From: an uncultured Oscillospiraceae bacterium
GTDB taxonomy: Bacteria > Bacillota > Clostridia > Oscillospirales > Oscillospiraceae
Length of the DNA stretch: 43,017 nt
Direction of reading: 5' to 3'
NCBI GenBank assembly: GCA_910579595.1
Contig: CAJTVM010000015.1
Location: 1 to 43,017, forward strand
In this document: piece by piece, positions 1 through 8,370 of the stretch
How the letters are laid out: each line of letters starts with the position of its first letter
Position numbering within the stretch: the first letter of the stretch is position 1
Program-made: the position numbers and the translations under genes
The notes under the pieces: generated by a model
What the model was told of the DNA's origin: nothing
Databases searched by the model: none
The model's input: only the letters and a program-made list of their open reading frames with translations

Positions 1-104
1 AGCTGAATACCTCCACCTCTCCCTGCCTGATCCTGCCCCTGGAGGGGGAGAAGGACAATTTCCTTTATATGGTGCTTCCTGTCCGCCTAAGAGCCGGGGA
101 ATAA
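1..104 (+). CDS. dnaN: DNA polymerase III sliding clamp (beta), C-terminal end only
   Basis: Only the last 33 codons are present; the gene begins before the window. The frame starting at base 3 ends in TAA at 102-104 and reads LNTSTSPCLILP, then EGEKDNFLYMVLPVRLRAGE. The YMVLPVRL ending is the typical C-terminus of the bacterial beta clamp, the residues next to the partner-binding pocket. The identification is supported by the following genes (S4 protein, recF, gyrB, gyrA), the standard Firmicutes origin order. The few residues after PVRL are slightly longer than in many family members. Confidence 0.9.
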   Translation, partial: LNTSTSPCLILPLEGEKDNFLYMVLPVRLRAGE

Positions 105-376
105 GGAGCGCGGAGAAGCGGACAGCGAAGGAGCTTGGACTGAAGCGCGGGAGAGCGATGGGGCCGAAGGCCCCAGAGACCAGCCCGAGTCGAAAGGAAA
201 GCGATAGAGCGTCCTGGCCGCTTCGCAGCGTGACAACAGAGAAGCGCGGAGCCGTCGTGAGCAGCGCGGATGGACCAGAGCGAGGGCAAAAGCCCAAGGA
301 GGGCCATAGGCCCGGATGGGTTTTGTCCGAGACGGAGGGAAGCCGCGCGTTGCGAACAGGCGCAGCGTGACAACAA
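105..376 (+). repeat. Two units of a co-oriented intercistronic repeat
   Basis: The dnaN-S4 gap is filled by two diverged GC-rich units, roughly 105-234 and 241-376. Each ends in GCAGCGTGACAAC. The second starts GAAGCGCGGAGCCGTCGTGA and holds an inverted repeat (CAAAAGCCC ... GGGTTTTG) around a variable middle. The same design recurs at 5009-5143 (+) and, on the minus strand, at 16464-16728, 31095-31222 and 32668-32707, with a short remnant at 24959-25005. I see no convincing coding potential in it; open frames here are by-products of high GC content. Confidence 0.75.
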
Positions 377-395
377 GGTGACCGGGGAGGCTATC

Positions 396-605
396 ATGGA
401 GGAACACATTAAAATTGAAACAACCTTTATCAAACTTCAGGATCTGCTGAAGTTTGCCGGGGCGGTGGAAACCGGCGGCGAGGCCAAGCTGCTCATCCAA
501 AACGGCGAGGTCAAGGTCAACGGCGAACCCTGTACCATGCGGGGGAAGAAGCTCTATCCCGGCGACAGGGCCGAGCTGGATGGACAGGTCTTTGTGGTGG
601 AATGA
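396..605 (+). CDS. yaaA: S4-domain RNA-binding protein (YaaA/RlbA type)
   Basis: A 69-residue protein that is almost entirely an S4 RNA-binding fold: IKLQDLLKFAGAVETGGEAK, then IQNGEVKVNGE and RGKKLYPGD. This small S4 protein sits between dnaN and recF in most Firmicutes and is linked to RNA or ribosome binding. I start it at ATG 396; the frame is open further upstream but only through the repeat, and GGGGAGG at 383-389 is a good ribosome site for this ATG. Its stop overlaps the recF start (ATGA), so the two are translationally coupled. Confidence 0.9.
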   Translation: MEEHIKIETTFIKLQDLLKFAGAVETGGEAKLLIQNGEVKVNGEPCTMRGKKLYPGDRAELDGQVFVVE

Positions 606-1705
606 CGATCAACGATATTTCCTTGGACTGTTTTCGCAGCTATGTCCACGGGGAGGCGGCGTTCCACCCCGGGGTCAACGTCATCGCCGGAGAGAACGCC
701 CAGGGGAAAACCAACCTGCTGGAGGCCATCGCCTATCTCTCGTCGGCGTCCTCCCACCGGGCGCGGTACGACAGGGAGCTGATCCGCCACGGCGAGGATC
801 ACGCCTTTCTCAAGGGACGGGTGGCCAGTCGGGGGCGGGAACTGCTGCTGGAAGCGGATCTGCACCGGGGGGCGCGGCGGCAGCTGCGCTCCAACGGGGT
901 GAAGCTGAAAACAGCAAGTGAACTTTCTGGCTTGTTCAACACTGTGTTGTTTTGTCCGGAGGATTTGTACCTCATCCGGGAGGGGGCGGAGGCCCGCCGG
1001 CGGTTTTTGGACAGCTGTATCTGCCAGCTCCGGCCAAGGTATGCCCAGGCGCTGACGGAGTATCGGCGTCTTTACCAGCATAAAACCCGGATTCTGAAGG
1101 ACAGCGAACAATACCCCGGCCTGCTGAACGCCCTGGACGATTTTTCCCTGCGCATGGCCCAGTGCGGGGCCATTTTAATCCACTACCGGGCCCATTTCAT
1201 CCGCCGCCTGCGGGAAACCGCCCCGGATATCCACGCCGACTGTTCCGGAGGACGGGAGGCGCTGGGACTGCGGTACGAGACGGTGTCCGCCGTCACCGAC
1301 CCGGAGGCGGGGCCAAAGGTCATCCTTCCCCAGCTGCTGGCCCACCAGGAGGGCCGCCGGGAAGCGGAGATCGCCGCCCGATCCTGCCTGTGCGGCCCCC
1401 ACAAGGACGAGCTGGCGGTGGAGATTGACGGCAATCCCGCCAAAGCCTACGCCTCCCAGGGGCAGACCCGGACGGCGGCGCTGGCGCTGAAGCTGGCGGC
1501 AAGGGACATTTTCCGGCAGGAGACGGAGGAATGGCCTGTCCTGCTTCTGGACGACGTGCTCAGCGAGCTGGATCAAAGGCGGCAGGAGTTCGTCCTCAAC
1601 CGGATTACCTCCGGGCAGGTGTTCATCACCTGCTGCGAGGAGGATAAATTGGCAAAGCTCCGGGAGGGAAAAGCGTTTCATATCAAGAACGGGCAGCTGA
1701 TTTGA
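602..1705 (+). CDS. recF: DNA replication and repair protein RecF
   Basis: 367 residues, normal RecF length. It is an SMC/ABC-like ATPase that helps load RecA at gapped DNA with RecO and RecR. Visible motifs: Walker A GENAQGKT at residues 30-37; the family signature near YASQGQTRTAALALKLA; Walker B and D-loop LLLDDVLSELD near the C-terminus. The start overlaps the upstream S4 gene by four bases. It ends in an intergenic stretch facing the minus-strand gene at 1707, so the operon towards gyrB is interrupted here by a small divergent insertion. Confidence 0.95.
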   Translation: MTINDISLDCFRSYVHGEAAFHPGVNVIAGENAQGKTNLLEAIAYLSSASSHRARYDRELIRHGEDHAFLKGRVASRGRELLLEADLHRGARRQLRSNGVKLKTASELSGLFNTVLFCPEDLYLIREGAEARRRFLDSCICQLRPRYAQALTEYRRLYQHKTRILKDSEQYPGLLNALDDFSLRMAQCGAILIHYRAHFIRRLRETAPDIHADCSGGREALGLRYETVSAVTDPEAGPKVILPQLLAHQEGRREAEIAARSCLCGPHKDELAVEIDGNPAKAYASQGQTRTAALALKLAARDIFRQETEEWPVLLLDDVLSELDQRRQEFVLNRITSGQVFITCCEEDKLAKLREGKAFHIKNGQLI

Positions 1706-1706
1706 A

Positions 1707-1985
1707 TCAATGTTCCAAAATGTAAAAGGCCCCCAGTTTTAAGCCTATGGCCAAGCCCTTTCGAAACGCGGAGATGAATTCCCACCCGGCGGCGCCGCTG
1801 CTTTGGTCTATGTAGCGCTCCAACAGGGTAAGCTGGTTTTCATCCAAAAGCTCCTGTAATTGCAGTTGAAGGTTTTCTTTCCCACGAATTGCGCTGCGAA
1901 GGTTCTGGATGTCCTCCCCAATCAGATAGGATTCGGCCCGCGAGGACATGGCGCAGTTGTAGAGGCTTGCTAAGATGTCGTTCAA
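1707..1985 (-). CDS. Small protein of unknown function (DUF6809-like)
   Basis: About 92 residues, mostly helical, with an ELLDENQLTLLERYID segment followed by FRKGLAIGLKLGAFYIL. This pattern recalls from memory the DUF6809 family of Clostridia; no biochemical role is known. I prefer the TTG start at 1985 (MNDILASLYNCAMSS): the motif TTAGGAGTG lies about seven bases before it, whereas the in-frame GTG at 1994 overlaps that ribosome site. The gene sits head to head with an XRE regulator gene across three direct repeats, and the pair interrupts the recF-remB junction, suggesting a late insertion. Confidence 0.6.
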   Translation of the reverse strand: MNDILASLYNCAMSSRAESYLIGEDIQNLRSAIRGKENLQLQLQELLDENQLTLLERYIDQSSGAAGWEFISAFRKGLAIGLKLGAFYILEH

Positions 1986-2015
1986 TGTAATCACTCCTAA
2001 TATAACTGTATTATC

Positions 2016-2053
2016 AGGACTATTTTGACAGGACTATATTATAATAGGACTAA
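2016..2053. promoter_or_regulatory. Three direct repeats, likely operator of the XRE regulator
   Basis: AGGACTAT occurs at 2016-2023 and 2030-2037, and AGGACTAA at 2046-2053, spaced 14 and 16 bases, in the AT-rich gap between two divergent genes. Evenly phased repeats in such a position are typical binding sites for a small HTH repressor. The link to the adjacent XRE protein is inference. Confidence 0.55.
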
Positions 2054-2085
2054 TCTGTCATGTCAAGCAGGGGGATCAAATTTTT

Positions 2086-2310
2086 ATGGAAATTTTGTCA
2101 CACCGAATGAAAGAATTGAGGAATGAGCGAGGCTGGTCCCAGGATAGGACAGCAAGGGAATTAGATATGGTTTTGCGCACCTATTGCCGCTATGAATCAG
2201 GAGAAAAGGACGTTCCTTTTTCTTTCGTAATCAAGATCGCGGATTTGTACGGCGTTTCCTTGGACTATCTGGCGGGCCGTACCGACGGCCCCGATTTTGA
2301 GGCGCGCTGA
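2086..2310 (+). CDS. XRE-family helix-turn-helix regulator
   Basis: 74 residues, a single HTH domain: LSHRMKELRNERGWSQDRTA, then LDMVLRTYCRYESGEKDVPF and IKIADLYGVSLDYLAGRTD. This is the Cro/C1-type fold common in short Clostridia repressors. It is transcribed away from the 92-aa unknown gene, with three direct repeats between them that it may bind. The stop lies one base before the ATG of remB, so it may also feed transcription into remB and gyrB. The normal Firmicutes order has recF next to remB, so this gene looks inserted. Confidence 0.85.
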   Translation: MEILSHRMKELRNERGWSQDRTARELDMVLRTYCRYESGEKDVPFSFVIKIADLYGVSLDYLAGRTDGPDFEAR

Positions 2311-2311
2311 G

Positions 2312-2599
2312 ATGTATCTGCATTTAGGCCAAAACGTCATGGTGCGCAGCCAGGACGTGATCGGCATATTCGACCTGGATAATACCACCTGGTCGTTCCG
2401 CACCCGCCGGTTCCTGGAGCGGGCGGAGCGGGAGGGCCGGGTCACCGCCGTTGGGGACGATCTGCCCCGCTCTTTCGTCCTGGTACGGGAGGGGGACGGC
2501 CCGCCCAAAGTCTATATCACAGCCCTTTCCTCTGCCGCCCTTTCCGCCCGTGCAGGGCGTTACGGGTTTGAATCAACCAGTAAGGAGGATCTCATATGA
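2312..2599 (+). CDS. remB: RemB-like (DUF370) regulatory protein
   Basis: 95 residues beginning MYLHLGQNVMVRSQDVIGIF, the hallmark of the DUF370/YaaB family, ending with KVYITALSSAALSARAG, the family's conserved second half. In Bacillus subtilis remB (yaaB) lies between recF and gyrB, as here, and is linked to extracellular-matrix gene control. The start is ATG 2312, one base after the stop of the XRE gene; the ribosome site is weak (GAGG at 2299-2302), suggesting coupling. It is slightly longer than the B. subtilis protein because of an inserted segment in the middle. Confidence 0.85.
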   Translation: MYLHLGQNVMVRSQDVIGIFDLDNTTWSFRTRRFLERAEREGRVTAVGDDLPRSFVLVREGDGPPKVYITALSSAALSARAGRYGFESTSKEDLI

Positions 2600-3024
2600 A
2601 ATCCATTGAATATCTCTGGAAGGACCGCAAGCGCCGTTTGGGCCTGCCCCTCTCCTTCACCCGGTACAGCCTCAGCGAGGACCGGCTGTTCTGTGAAACC
2701 GGGTTTCTCAATTTGAAGGCAGACGAGGTGCTGCTCTACCGGGTGCAGGATCTGGAGCTGACCATGCGGCTGGGGCAGCGCATTTTCGGTGTGGGCACCA
2801 TCTGCGTCCACTCGTCGGATAAGAGTGTACCCCACCTGGATCTGAAAAACGTGAAAAACCCCAGGGAGGTCAAGGAGCTGATCCACCGCAGCGTGGAGGA
2901 GGCCAAGGACAAGCGCCGGATGCGGGCCACCGAGCTGCTGGGCAAGGAAGGCGGCCCGGCGTACCATGACGGCGATGAGCTGGACTTCGACCCGGACGGG
3001 TGCGATGAGGACGGGCTTGACTAA
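2596..3024 (+). CDS. PH-domain-containing protein
   Basis: 142 residues. The core RYSLSEDRLFCETGFLN, then LLYRVQDLELTMRLGQRIFG and TICVHSSD matches the bacterial PH-like fold (bPH_2, YdbS/YdbT type): a beta sandwich with the Y-R-V-Q-D-L motif. There is no transmembrane segment, unlike many family members, and the last 30 residues are acidic. It overlaps remB by four bases (ATGA) and precedes gyrB, so it belongs to the gyrB operon. Its partner or ligand is unknown. Confidence 0.75.
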   Translation: MKSIEYLWKDRKRRLGLPLSFTRYSLSEDRLFCETGFLNLKADEVLLYRVQDLELTMRLGQRIFGVGTICVHSSDKSVPHLDLKNVKNPREVKELIHRSVEEAKDKRRMRATELLGKEGGPAYHDGDELDFDPDGCDEDGLD

Positions 3025-3049
3025 TCTACAACCACAGCGGAGGGACATC

Positions 3050-5008
3050 ATGTCTGAAGTAAACAACGAGTTGAATGAAATGAATACCACCCAGACCGAC
3101 CACGAGTACGGCGCGTCGGAAATTCAGGTGCTGGAGGGCCTGGAGGCCGTCCGCAAGCGCCCCGGTATGTATATCGGTTCCACGTCGTCCTCCGGCCTGC
3201 ACCACCTGGTGTATGAGATCGTGGACAACGCCATCGATGAGGCCCTGGCGGGCTACTGCGACAGCATCACGGTGGAGATTTTAGACGGCGACGTGATCCG
3301 GGTCACCGACAATGGGCGCGGCGTGCCTGTGGATATTCAGCCACAGACGGGAAAGCCCGCCCTGGAGGTGGTGTATACCGTCCTCCACGCCGGCGGCAAG
3401 TTCGGCGGCGGCGGATATAAGGTGTCCGGCGGCCTCCACGGCGTGGGCGGCAGCGTAGTCAACGCGCTCAGTGAGTGGATGGAGGTGCGGGTCCACAAGA
3501 ACGGGCAGATTTACGAGGTAAAGTTCGCCCGGGGCGCCATTACCCAGGAAATGACCATTATTGGAACCACGGAAAAAACCGGCACCGAGGTGGTGTTCAA
3601 GCCCGACCCCGAGATGTTCGAGACTACCGTGTACGACTATGAGGTGCTCCACCGCCGGATGCGGGAGCAGGCGTTTTTGAACGCCGGGGTGAAAATCCTC
3701 ATGGCGGACCGCCGCCCGGATCACGAGGCGGAGGAGTTCATGCACTACGAGGGTGGCATCCGGGAGTTTGTCACCTTCATCAACCAGAACAAAACCCCCC
3801 TCCACGAAAAGGTCATCTATATGGCGGGCTCCAGGGACGATTCCATGGCGGAAATCGCCTTGCAGTACTGCGAGGACAGCTATAACGAGATCATCGTCTC
3901 CTTTGCCAACAACGTCCACACCCCGGAGGGCGGTATGCACGAGGAAGGGCTGAAGCGCGCCCTCACCAACGTGCTCAACGCCTACGGCAAAAAGGCCAAG
4001 ATTCTCAAGGACGAGGAAAAGGTTTCCGGCGATGACTGCCGGGAGGGCCTGACCTGCGTGATCTCGGTGAAGCTCACCGAGGCCCAGTTCGAGGGCCAGA
4101 CCAAGGCCAAGCTGGGCAACAGCGAGATGCGCACCCTGGTCAACAACGTGGTGAGCGACAAGCTGGAGCAGTTTTTGGAGGAAAACCCTGCCGTGGGCAA
4201 GGCCATCCTGGAGAAGGCCCTGATGGCGTCCCGCGCCCGGGAGGCCGCCCGGAAGGCCAGGGAGTCCGTCCGGCGCAAGACGGCGCTGGAATCGGGACAG
4301 ATGCCCGACAAGCTCCAGGACTGCAACGAGCGCGACCCGGCGTTGTGCGAGCTGTATATCGTCGAGGGCGACTCCGCCGCGGGCTCGGCCATTGACGGCC
4401 GGGACAGCCGGTTCCAGGCTATCTTAGCCATGTGGGGTAAGATGCTCAACGTGGAGAAGGCCAGGGCGGACAAGATTTACGGCAATGACAAGCTCTACCC
4501 TCTGGTGCTTGGTCTTGGCGCGGGGATAGGGGAAGAGTTCAACCTGGACAAGCTGCGCTACCACAAGATCATCATCATGTCCGATGCCGACGTGGACGGC
4601 GCCCATATCCGCACCCTGCTGCTGACCTTCTTCTTCCGGTATATGCGGCCCCTGATCGACCACGGTTATGTCTATTCCGCCGTGCCGCCCCTGTATAAGC
4701 TCACCCGGGGCAAGACCACCCGCGTGGCCTATTCCGACCCGGAACGGGACAAAATCTCCGCCGAAATGCGGGGGGACAACCCCAACGCAAAGGTGGACAT
4801 CAACCGGTTCAAGGGCCTGGGTGAGATGGACCCCCATGAGCTGTGGGACACCACCATGAACCCGGAAACCCGCACCCTGCGCCGGATCACCCTGGCGGAC
4901 GCGGTGGCGGCGGACAACATCTTCACGATCCTCATGGGCGAAAAGGTGGAGCCCCGGAAGGAATGGATCGAGGAGAACGCCAAGTACGCCCTGAATTTGG
5001 ATTATTAA
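3050..5008 (+). CDS. gyrB: DNA gyrase subunit B
   Basis: 652 residues, ATPase subunit of gyrase. N-terminal GHKL ATPase: ASEIQVLEGLEAVRKRPGMY, then EIVDNAIDEA, DNGRGVPVD and GGLHGVGGSVVNALS. TOPRIM: YIVEGDSAAGSA and MSDADVDGAHIRTLLLTFFF. C-terminal end: RFKGLGEMDPHELWDTTMNP. I start at ATG 3050 after GGAGGGAC; an in-frame ATG at 2966 would overlap the PH gene. Odd point: the segment that is usually PLRGKILNVEKA reads LAMWGKMLNVEKA, a change near the quinolone-determining region. gyrA follows after a 152-bp gap holding a repeat unit. Confidence 0.97.
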   Translation: MSEVNNELNEMNTTQTDHEYGASEIQVLEGLEAVRKRPGMYIGSTSSSGLHHLVYEIVDNAIDEALAGYCDSITVEILDGDVIRVTDNGRGVPVDIQPQTGKPALEVVYTVLHAGGKFGGGGYKVSGGLHGVGGSVVNALSEWMEVRVHKNGQIYEVKFARGAITQEMTIIGTTEKTGTEVVFKPDPEMFETTVYDYEVLHRRMREQAFLNAGVKILMADRRPDHEAEEFMHYEGGIREFVTFINQNKTPLHEKVIYMAGSRDDSMAEIALQYCEDSYNEIIVSFANNVHTPEGGMHEEGLKRALTNVLNAYGKKAKILKDEEKVSGDDCREGLTCVISVKLTEAQFEGQTKAKLGNSEMRTLVNNVVSDKLEQFLEENPAVGKAILEKALMASRAREAARKARESVRRKTALESGQMPDKLQDCNERDPALCELYIVEGDSAAGSAIDGRDSRFQAILAMWGKMLNVEKARADKIYGNDKLYPLVLGLGAGIGEEFNLDKLRYHKIIIMSDADVDGAHIRTLLLTFFFRYMRPLIDHGYVYSAVPPLYKLTRGKTTRVAYSDPERDKISAEMRGDNPNAKVDINRFKGLGEMDPHELWDTTMNPETRTLRRITLADAVAADNIFTILMGEKVEPRKEWIEENAKYALNLDY

Positions 5009-5143
5009 GAAGCGCTGAGCCGTCGTGAGCAGTGCGGATGGAGCGGAGCGAGGGGAAAAGCCCAGCCGCGAAGCGTAGGGCGGGTTTTGCCCGAGACGAA
5101 GTGAAGGCGACCGAATGTCCTGGCCGCTTCGCAGCGTGACAAC
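5009..5143 (+). repeat. Intercistronic repeat unit between gyrB and gyrA
   Basis: Begins directly after the gyrB stop with GAAGCGCTGAGCCGTCGTGA and ends in CGCAGCGTGACAAC shortly before the gyrA ribosome site (GCGGAGG). A conserved inner stem (AAAAGCCC ... GGGTTTTGCCC) encloses a variable tip. Because it lies in the message between the two gyrase genes it could affect mRNA stability or coupling; that is inference. Confidence 0.75.
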
Positions 5144-5160
5144 ATAAGCGGAGGAACACA

Positions 5161-7686
5161 ATGGGACACAATCGTAACTATAAACCGGAAGACATCGCAT
5201 TCCCCAACCAGGTGATCACCGAATCCGAGTTGGTGGGGGAAATGGCGGAGAGCTATAAGCAGTACGCCATGAGCGTTATCGTGGGCCGCGCCCTGCCCGA
5301 CGTGCGGGACGGCCTGAAGCCCGTCCACCGCCGGATTCTGTACTCCATGTACGATACCGGCCTCACGTCCGACAAGCCCTTTAAAAAGTCCGCCACCTGC
5401 GTGGGCGAGGTGCTGGGCCACTACCACCCCCACGGGGACGCGTCGGTATACGACGCCATGGTCCGACTGGTGCAGAAGTTCTCCATGCGCTACCCCCTGG
5501 TGGAGGGCCACGGCAACTTCGGCAACGTGGACGGCGACCCCCCCGCCGCTAACCGTTATACCGAGGCCCGCATGGCCCGTGTGGCCAATGAAATGCTCCG
5601 GGATATCGACAAGGACACGGTGGACTGGGATCCCAACTTTGACGAGAGCCTGAAAGAGCCACGGGTGCTGCCCAGCCGTTTCCCCAATCTGCTGGTGAAC
5701 GGCTCATCGGGCATTGCCGTGGGCATGGCCACCAACATCCCCCCACATAACCTGCGGGAGGCCATCAACGCCGCCATCTGCGTGCTGGAAAACCCGGACG
5801 CCACCCTGAACGATCTGATGGAGCACATCAAGGGCCCGGATTTCCCCACCCGCGGCATCATCATGGGGAGGGCGGGCATCCGCGCCGCCTACGCCACCGG
5901 GCGGGGCAAGATTGTCCTCCGCGCCCGCACCGAGTTTGAGGAATTCGGCAAGGATAGAACCCGCATTATCATCACCGAGCTGCCCTACCAGGTGAACAAG
6001 CGCCAGCTCATCCGTACCATTGCCGAGCAGGTGAAGGACAAGCGGCTGGAGGGCATCAGCGATCTCCGGGACGAGACAGACCGGAACGGTATGCGGGTGG
6101 TCATCGAGCTGAAGCAGAATGCCAACCCCCAGGTGGTGCTGAACAAGCTGTTTAAGCAGACCGCTTTGCAGTCCAATTTTTCCATCATCATGCTGGCCCT
6201 GGTGGACGACCAAAAGCAGCCCCGGATTTTGTCCCTGCGGGGCATTCTGGATGAATATATCGCCTTCCAGGAACAGGTGGTGCGCCGCCGCACGGAGTAC
6301 GACCTGAGAAAAGCCCAGGAGAGGGCGCATTTGCTGGAGGGCCTGCTCATCGCCCAGGACAATATCGACGAAGTCATCCACATCATCCGCACCAGCTACG
6401 ACAACGCCAAGGAACGCCTGATGGAGCGTTTTGGTCTGGACGACGTCCAGGCCCAGGCCATCTGCGATATGCGGATGATCTCCCTCCAGGGGCTGAACCG
6501 GGAGAAGCTGGAGGCGGAGTACAAGGAGCTGGAGGGCAAAATCGCCTATTACCAGGAGCTGCTGGCCGATGAGGAAAAGCTGAAGGGCGTGCTCAAGGAG
6601 GAGCTGATCCAGATCCGGGACAAGTACGGCGACGGCAGAATCACCGAAATCCAGGATGTGGCCGATGAGATTGACATTGAGGATTTGATCGAGGAGGAGC
6701 AGTCCGTCTTTACCATGACGGCCAACGGCTATATCAAGCGCACCTCCGCCAGCGAGTACGCCGCACAGGGCAAAGGTGGTATGGGGAAGAAGGGCATGGC
6801 CACCCGGGAGGAGGACTATGTGAACACGGTATTTACCGCCTCCACCCACGATTATATCCTGTTCTTCACCGACAAGGGCCGGGTGTTCCGCAAGAAGGGC
6901 TACGAGATTCCCGAGGCGGGCCGTACCGCCCGGGGCACCAACATCGTCAACGTGCTCCAGGTGGAGCAGTCCGAGAAGGTGGCTGTCATGATCCACACCC
7001 GGGACATCAGCGAGAGGGACGAGCCCTGCTATCTCACCATGTTTACCAGGCGGGGCACCGTGAAGCGGCTGGACGCCGCCGCGTTGAAGAACCTGCGTAA
7101 CAACGGTTTGCGGGTGATCATCCTGGAGGAGGGCGACGAGCTGATTGAAGTCCGGGAGACGGACGGGGAGCAAAACCTGCTGATTGCCACCCACAACGGC
7201 ATGGCGGTGTGCTTCCCGGAGGACAAAATCCGTCCCACCGGGCGTAACTCCATGGGTGTCATCGGTATCCGACTGCGGGAGGGCGACTACGTGGTGGCCG
7301 CGGCCCGGGCCAAGCCGGGGAAAGCCGTGCTCACCATCACCGAGAACGGCTACGGCAAGCGCTCCCCCGTGGAGGACTACCGCATTACCGATCGGGGCGC
7401 GTACGGCATCAAGAATTACGGCCTGACGGAGAAAACCGGCCCGGTGGTGGGGGTCAAGGTGGTGGATGGCAGCGAGGATCTGCTGCTGGTTACCCAGTCG
7501 GGTACCCTGATCCGCACCGATGTGGACGAAATCCGTACCTGCGGCCGCGCCAGTCAGGGCGTCATCGTCATGCGCTTTAAGGAGGAGGGCGACCGGGTGA
7601 TCGCCATGTCCCTGGCGGAGAAGGAAGAAGCTCCCCCTGCGGAGGAGGACTCCCCGTTGGAAGGTGACACTTCCGATGGGGAGTAA
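5161..7686 (+). CDS. gyrA: DNA gyrase subunit A
   Basis: 841 residues, the cleavage subunit. The catalytic tyrosine is Y133 in NRYTEARM. The breakage-reunion core (about 20-490) starts ITESELVGEMAESYKQYAMS; the C-terminal half carries repeated beta-propeller blades, including the GyrA-box-like AAQGKGGMGKKGM (around residue 535). The quinolone region reads HPHGDASVYDAMVRL, so the position equal to E. coli Ser83 is Ala94 and the acidic Asp98 (Asp87) is kept. Start ATG 5161 follows GCGGAGGAACACA. The tail is acidic (EEAPPAEEDSPLEGDTSDGE). Confidence 0.97.
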   Translation: MGHNRNYKPEDIAFPNQVITESELVGEMAESYKQYAMSVIVGRALPDVRDGLKPVHRRILYSMYDTGLTSDKPFKKSATCVGEVLGHYHPHGDASVYDAMVRLVQKFSMRYPLVEGHGNFGNVDGDPPAANRYTEARMARVANEMLRDIDKDTVDWDPNFDESLKEPRVLPSRFPNLLVNGSSGIAVGMATNIPPHNLREAINAAICVLENPDATLNDLMEHIKGPDFPTRGIIMGRAGIRAAYATGRGKIVLRARTEFEEFGKDRTRIIITELPYQVNKRQLIRTIAEQVKDKRLEGISDLRDETDRNGMRVVIELKQNANPQVVLNKLFKQTALQSNFSIIMLALVDDQKQPRILSLRGILDEYIAFQEQVVRRRTEYDLRKAQERAHLLEGLLIAQDNIDEVIHIIRTSYDNAKERLMERFGLDDVQAQAICDMRMISLQGLNREKLEAEYKELEGKIAYYQELLADEEKLKGVLKEELIQIRDKYGDGRITEIQDVADEIDIEDLIEEEQSVFTMTANGYIKRTSASEYAAQGKGGMGKKGMATREEDYVNTVFTASTHDYILFFTDKGRVFRKKGYEIPEAGRTARGTNIVNVLQVEQSEKVAVMIHTRDISERDEPCYLTMFTRRGTVKRLDAAALKNLRNNGLRVIILEEGDELIEVRETDGEQNLLIATHNGMAVCFPEDKIRPTGRNSMGVIGIRLREGDYVVAAARAKPGKAVLTITENGYGKRSPVEDYRITDRGAYGIKNYGLTEKTGPVVGVKVVDGSEDLLLVTQSGTLIRTDVDEIRTCGRASQGVIVMRFKEEGDRVIAMSLAEKEEAPPAEEDSPLEGDTSDGE

Positions 7687-7811
7687 CGGGGGTTTCAGAA
7701 TGACTTTGCCCCGATGAAGCCGCCCAATTAGGCGCTGACTGTGGACTGATCTATGTTCAGTGCTTAAAAATAAGCGGCAGTACAAAATTTTCCCCTTGAG
7801 TGTTCTCTTTT

Positions 7812-7863
7812 GGTACTTTCTCCCACATGAGAGAAAGTACCACCCCCGTCCCCGCGGGGACGC
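7812..7863. repeat. Pair of palindromes before rnhA
   Basis: GGTACTTTCTC at 7812-7822 pairs with GAGAAAGTACC at 7831-7841, an 11-bp perfect inverted repeat, followed by the palindrome CGTCCCCGCGGGGACG at 7848-7863. Neither is followed by a T-run, so they are poor intrinsic terminators on the plus strand. They sit in the 204-bp gap between gyrA and rnhA, where I see no gene. Confidence 0.6.
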
Positions 7864-7890
7864 GGAACCTTTAGAAAGGAGTCTCTGTTG

Positions 7891-8331
7891 ATGAAAACAG
7901 TGACCCTATACACTGACGGTGCCTGCTCCGGCAACCCCGGCCCTGGAGGATGGGGGGCCATCCTGATGTTCGGCGAACACAGGAAGGAGCTCAGCGGCGG
8001 CGAAAGGCGGACCACCAACAACCGAATGGAACTCACCGCTGTCATTCGCGGTCTTGAGGAGCTGAAGGAGCCATGCATTGTGGAGCTTTACTCTGACTCC
8101 AAATACGTCATTGACGCGCTGGAGAAGGGCTGGGCCAAGGGCTGGAAGGCCCGGGGCTGGGTGAAGTCGGATAAAAAGCCCGCCCTGAACCCAGACCTGT
8201 GGGAGCGCCTGCTGGATCTGTGCGGGGTGCACACCGTCAAACTCCATTGGGTGAAAGGCCACGCCGACAACCCCTACAACAACCGCTGCGACGAGCTGGC
8301 GGTTTCGGAGTGGCAGAAGCTGAAAGCATGA
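7891..8331 (+). CDS. rnhA: Ribonuclease HI
   Basis: 146 residues, typical length. It cleaves RNA in RNA-DNA hybrids in the cytoplasm. Catalytic residues are visible: D9 (YTDGACSGNPGPGGWGA), E47 (TTNNRMELTA), D69 (LYSDSKYVID), H124 (HWVKGHADNP) and D134 (NNRCDELA). I use ATG 7891; a TTG three bases upstream is possible, since AAAGGAG lies at 7874-7880. A strong hairpin follows its stop. Confidence 0.95.
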   Translation: MKTVTLYTDGACSGNPGPGGWGAILMFGEHRKELSGGERRTTNNRMELTAVIRGLEELKEPCIVELYSDSKYVIDALEKGWAKGWKARGWVKSDKKPALNPDLWERLLDLCGVHTVKLHWVKGHADNPYNNRCDELAVSEWQKLKA

Positions 8332-8338
8332 AAGAAAA

Positions 8339-8370
8339 ACGCCGGGGCTATCCCCGGCGCTTTTCTTTAT
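8339..8370. terminator. Bidirectional intrinsic terminator
   Basis: CGCCGGGG at 8340-8347 pairs with CCCCGGCG at 8352-8359, followed by TTTTCTTT on the plus strand and preceded by AAAGAAAAA, which gives a T-run on the minus strand. It separates rnhA from the convergent ribbon-helix-helix gene. Confidence 0.85.

Noticed and set aside
1..400. oriC / DnaA boxes
   Set aside because: dnaA lies before the window and I saw no cluster of TTATCCACA in the gap after dnaN.
87..500. Minus-strand frames across the dnaN-S4 gap
   Set aside because: They arise from the repeat units; the same peptides recur at every repeat locus and have no ribosome site.
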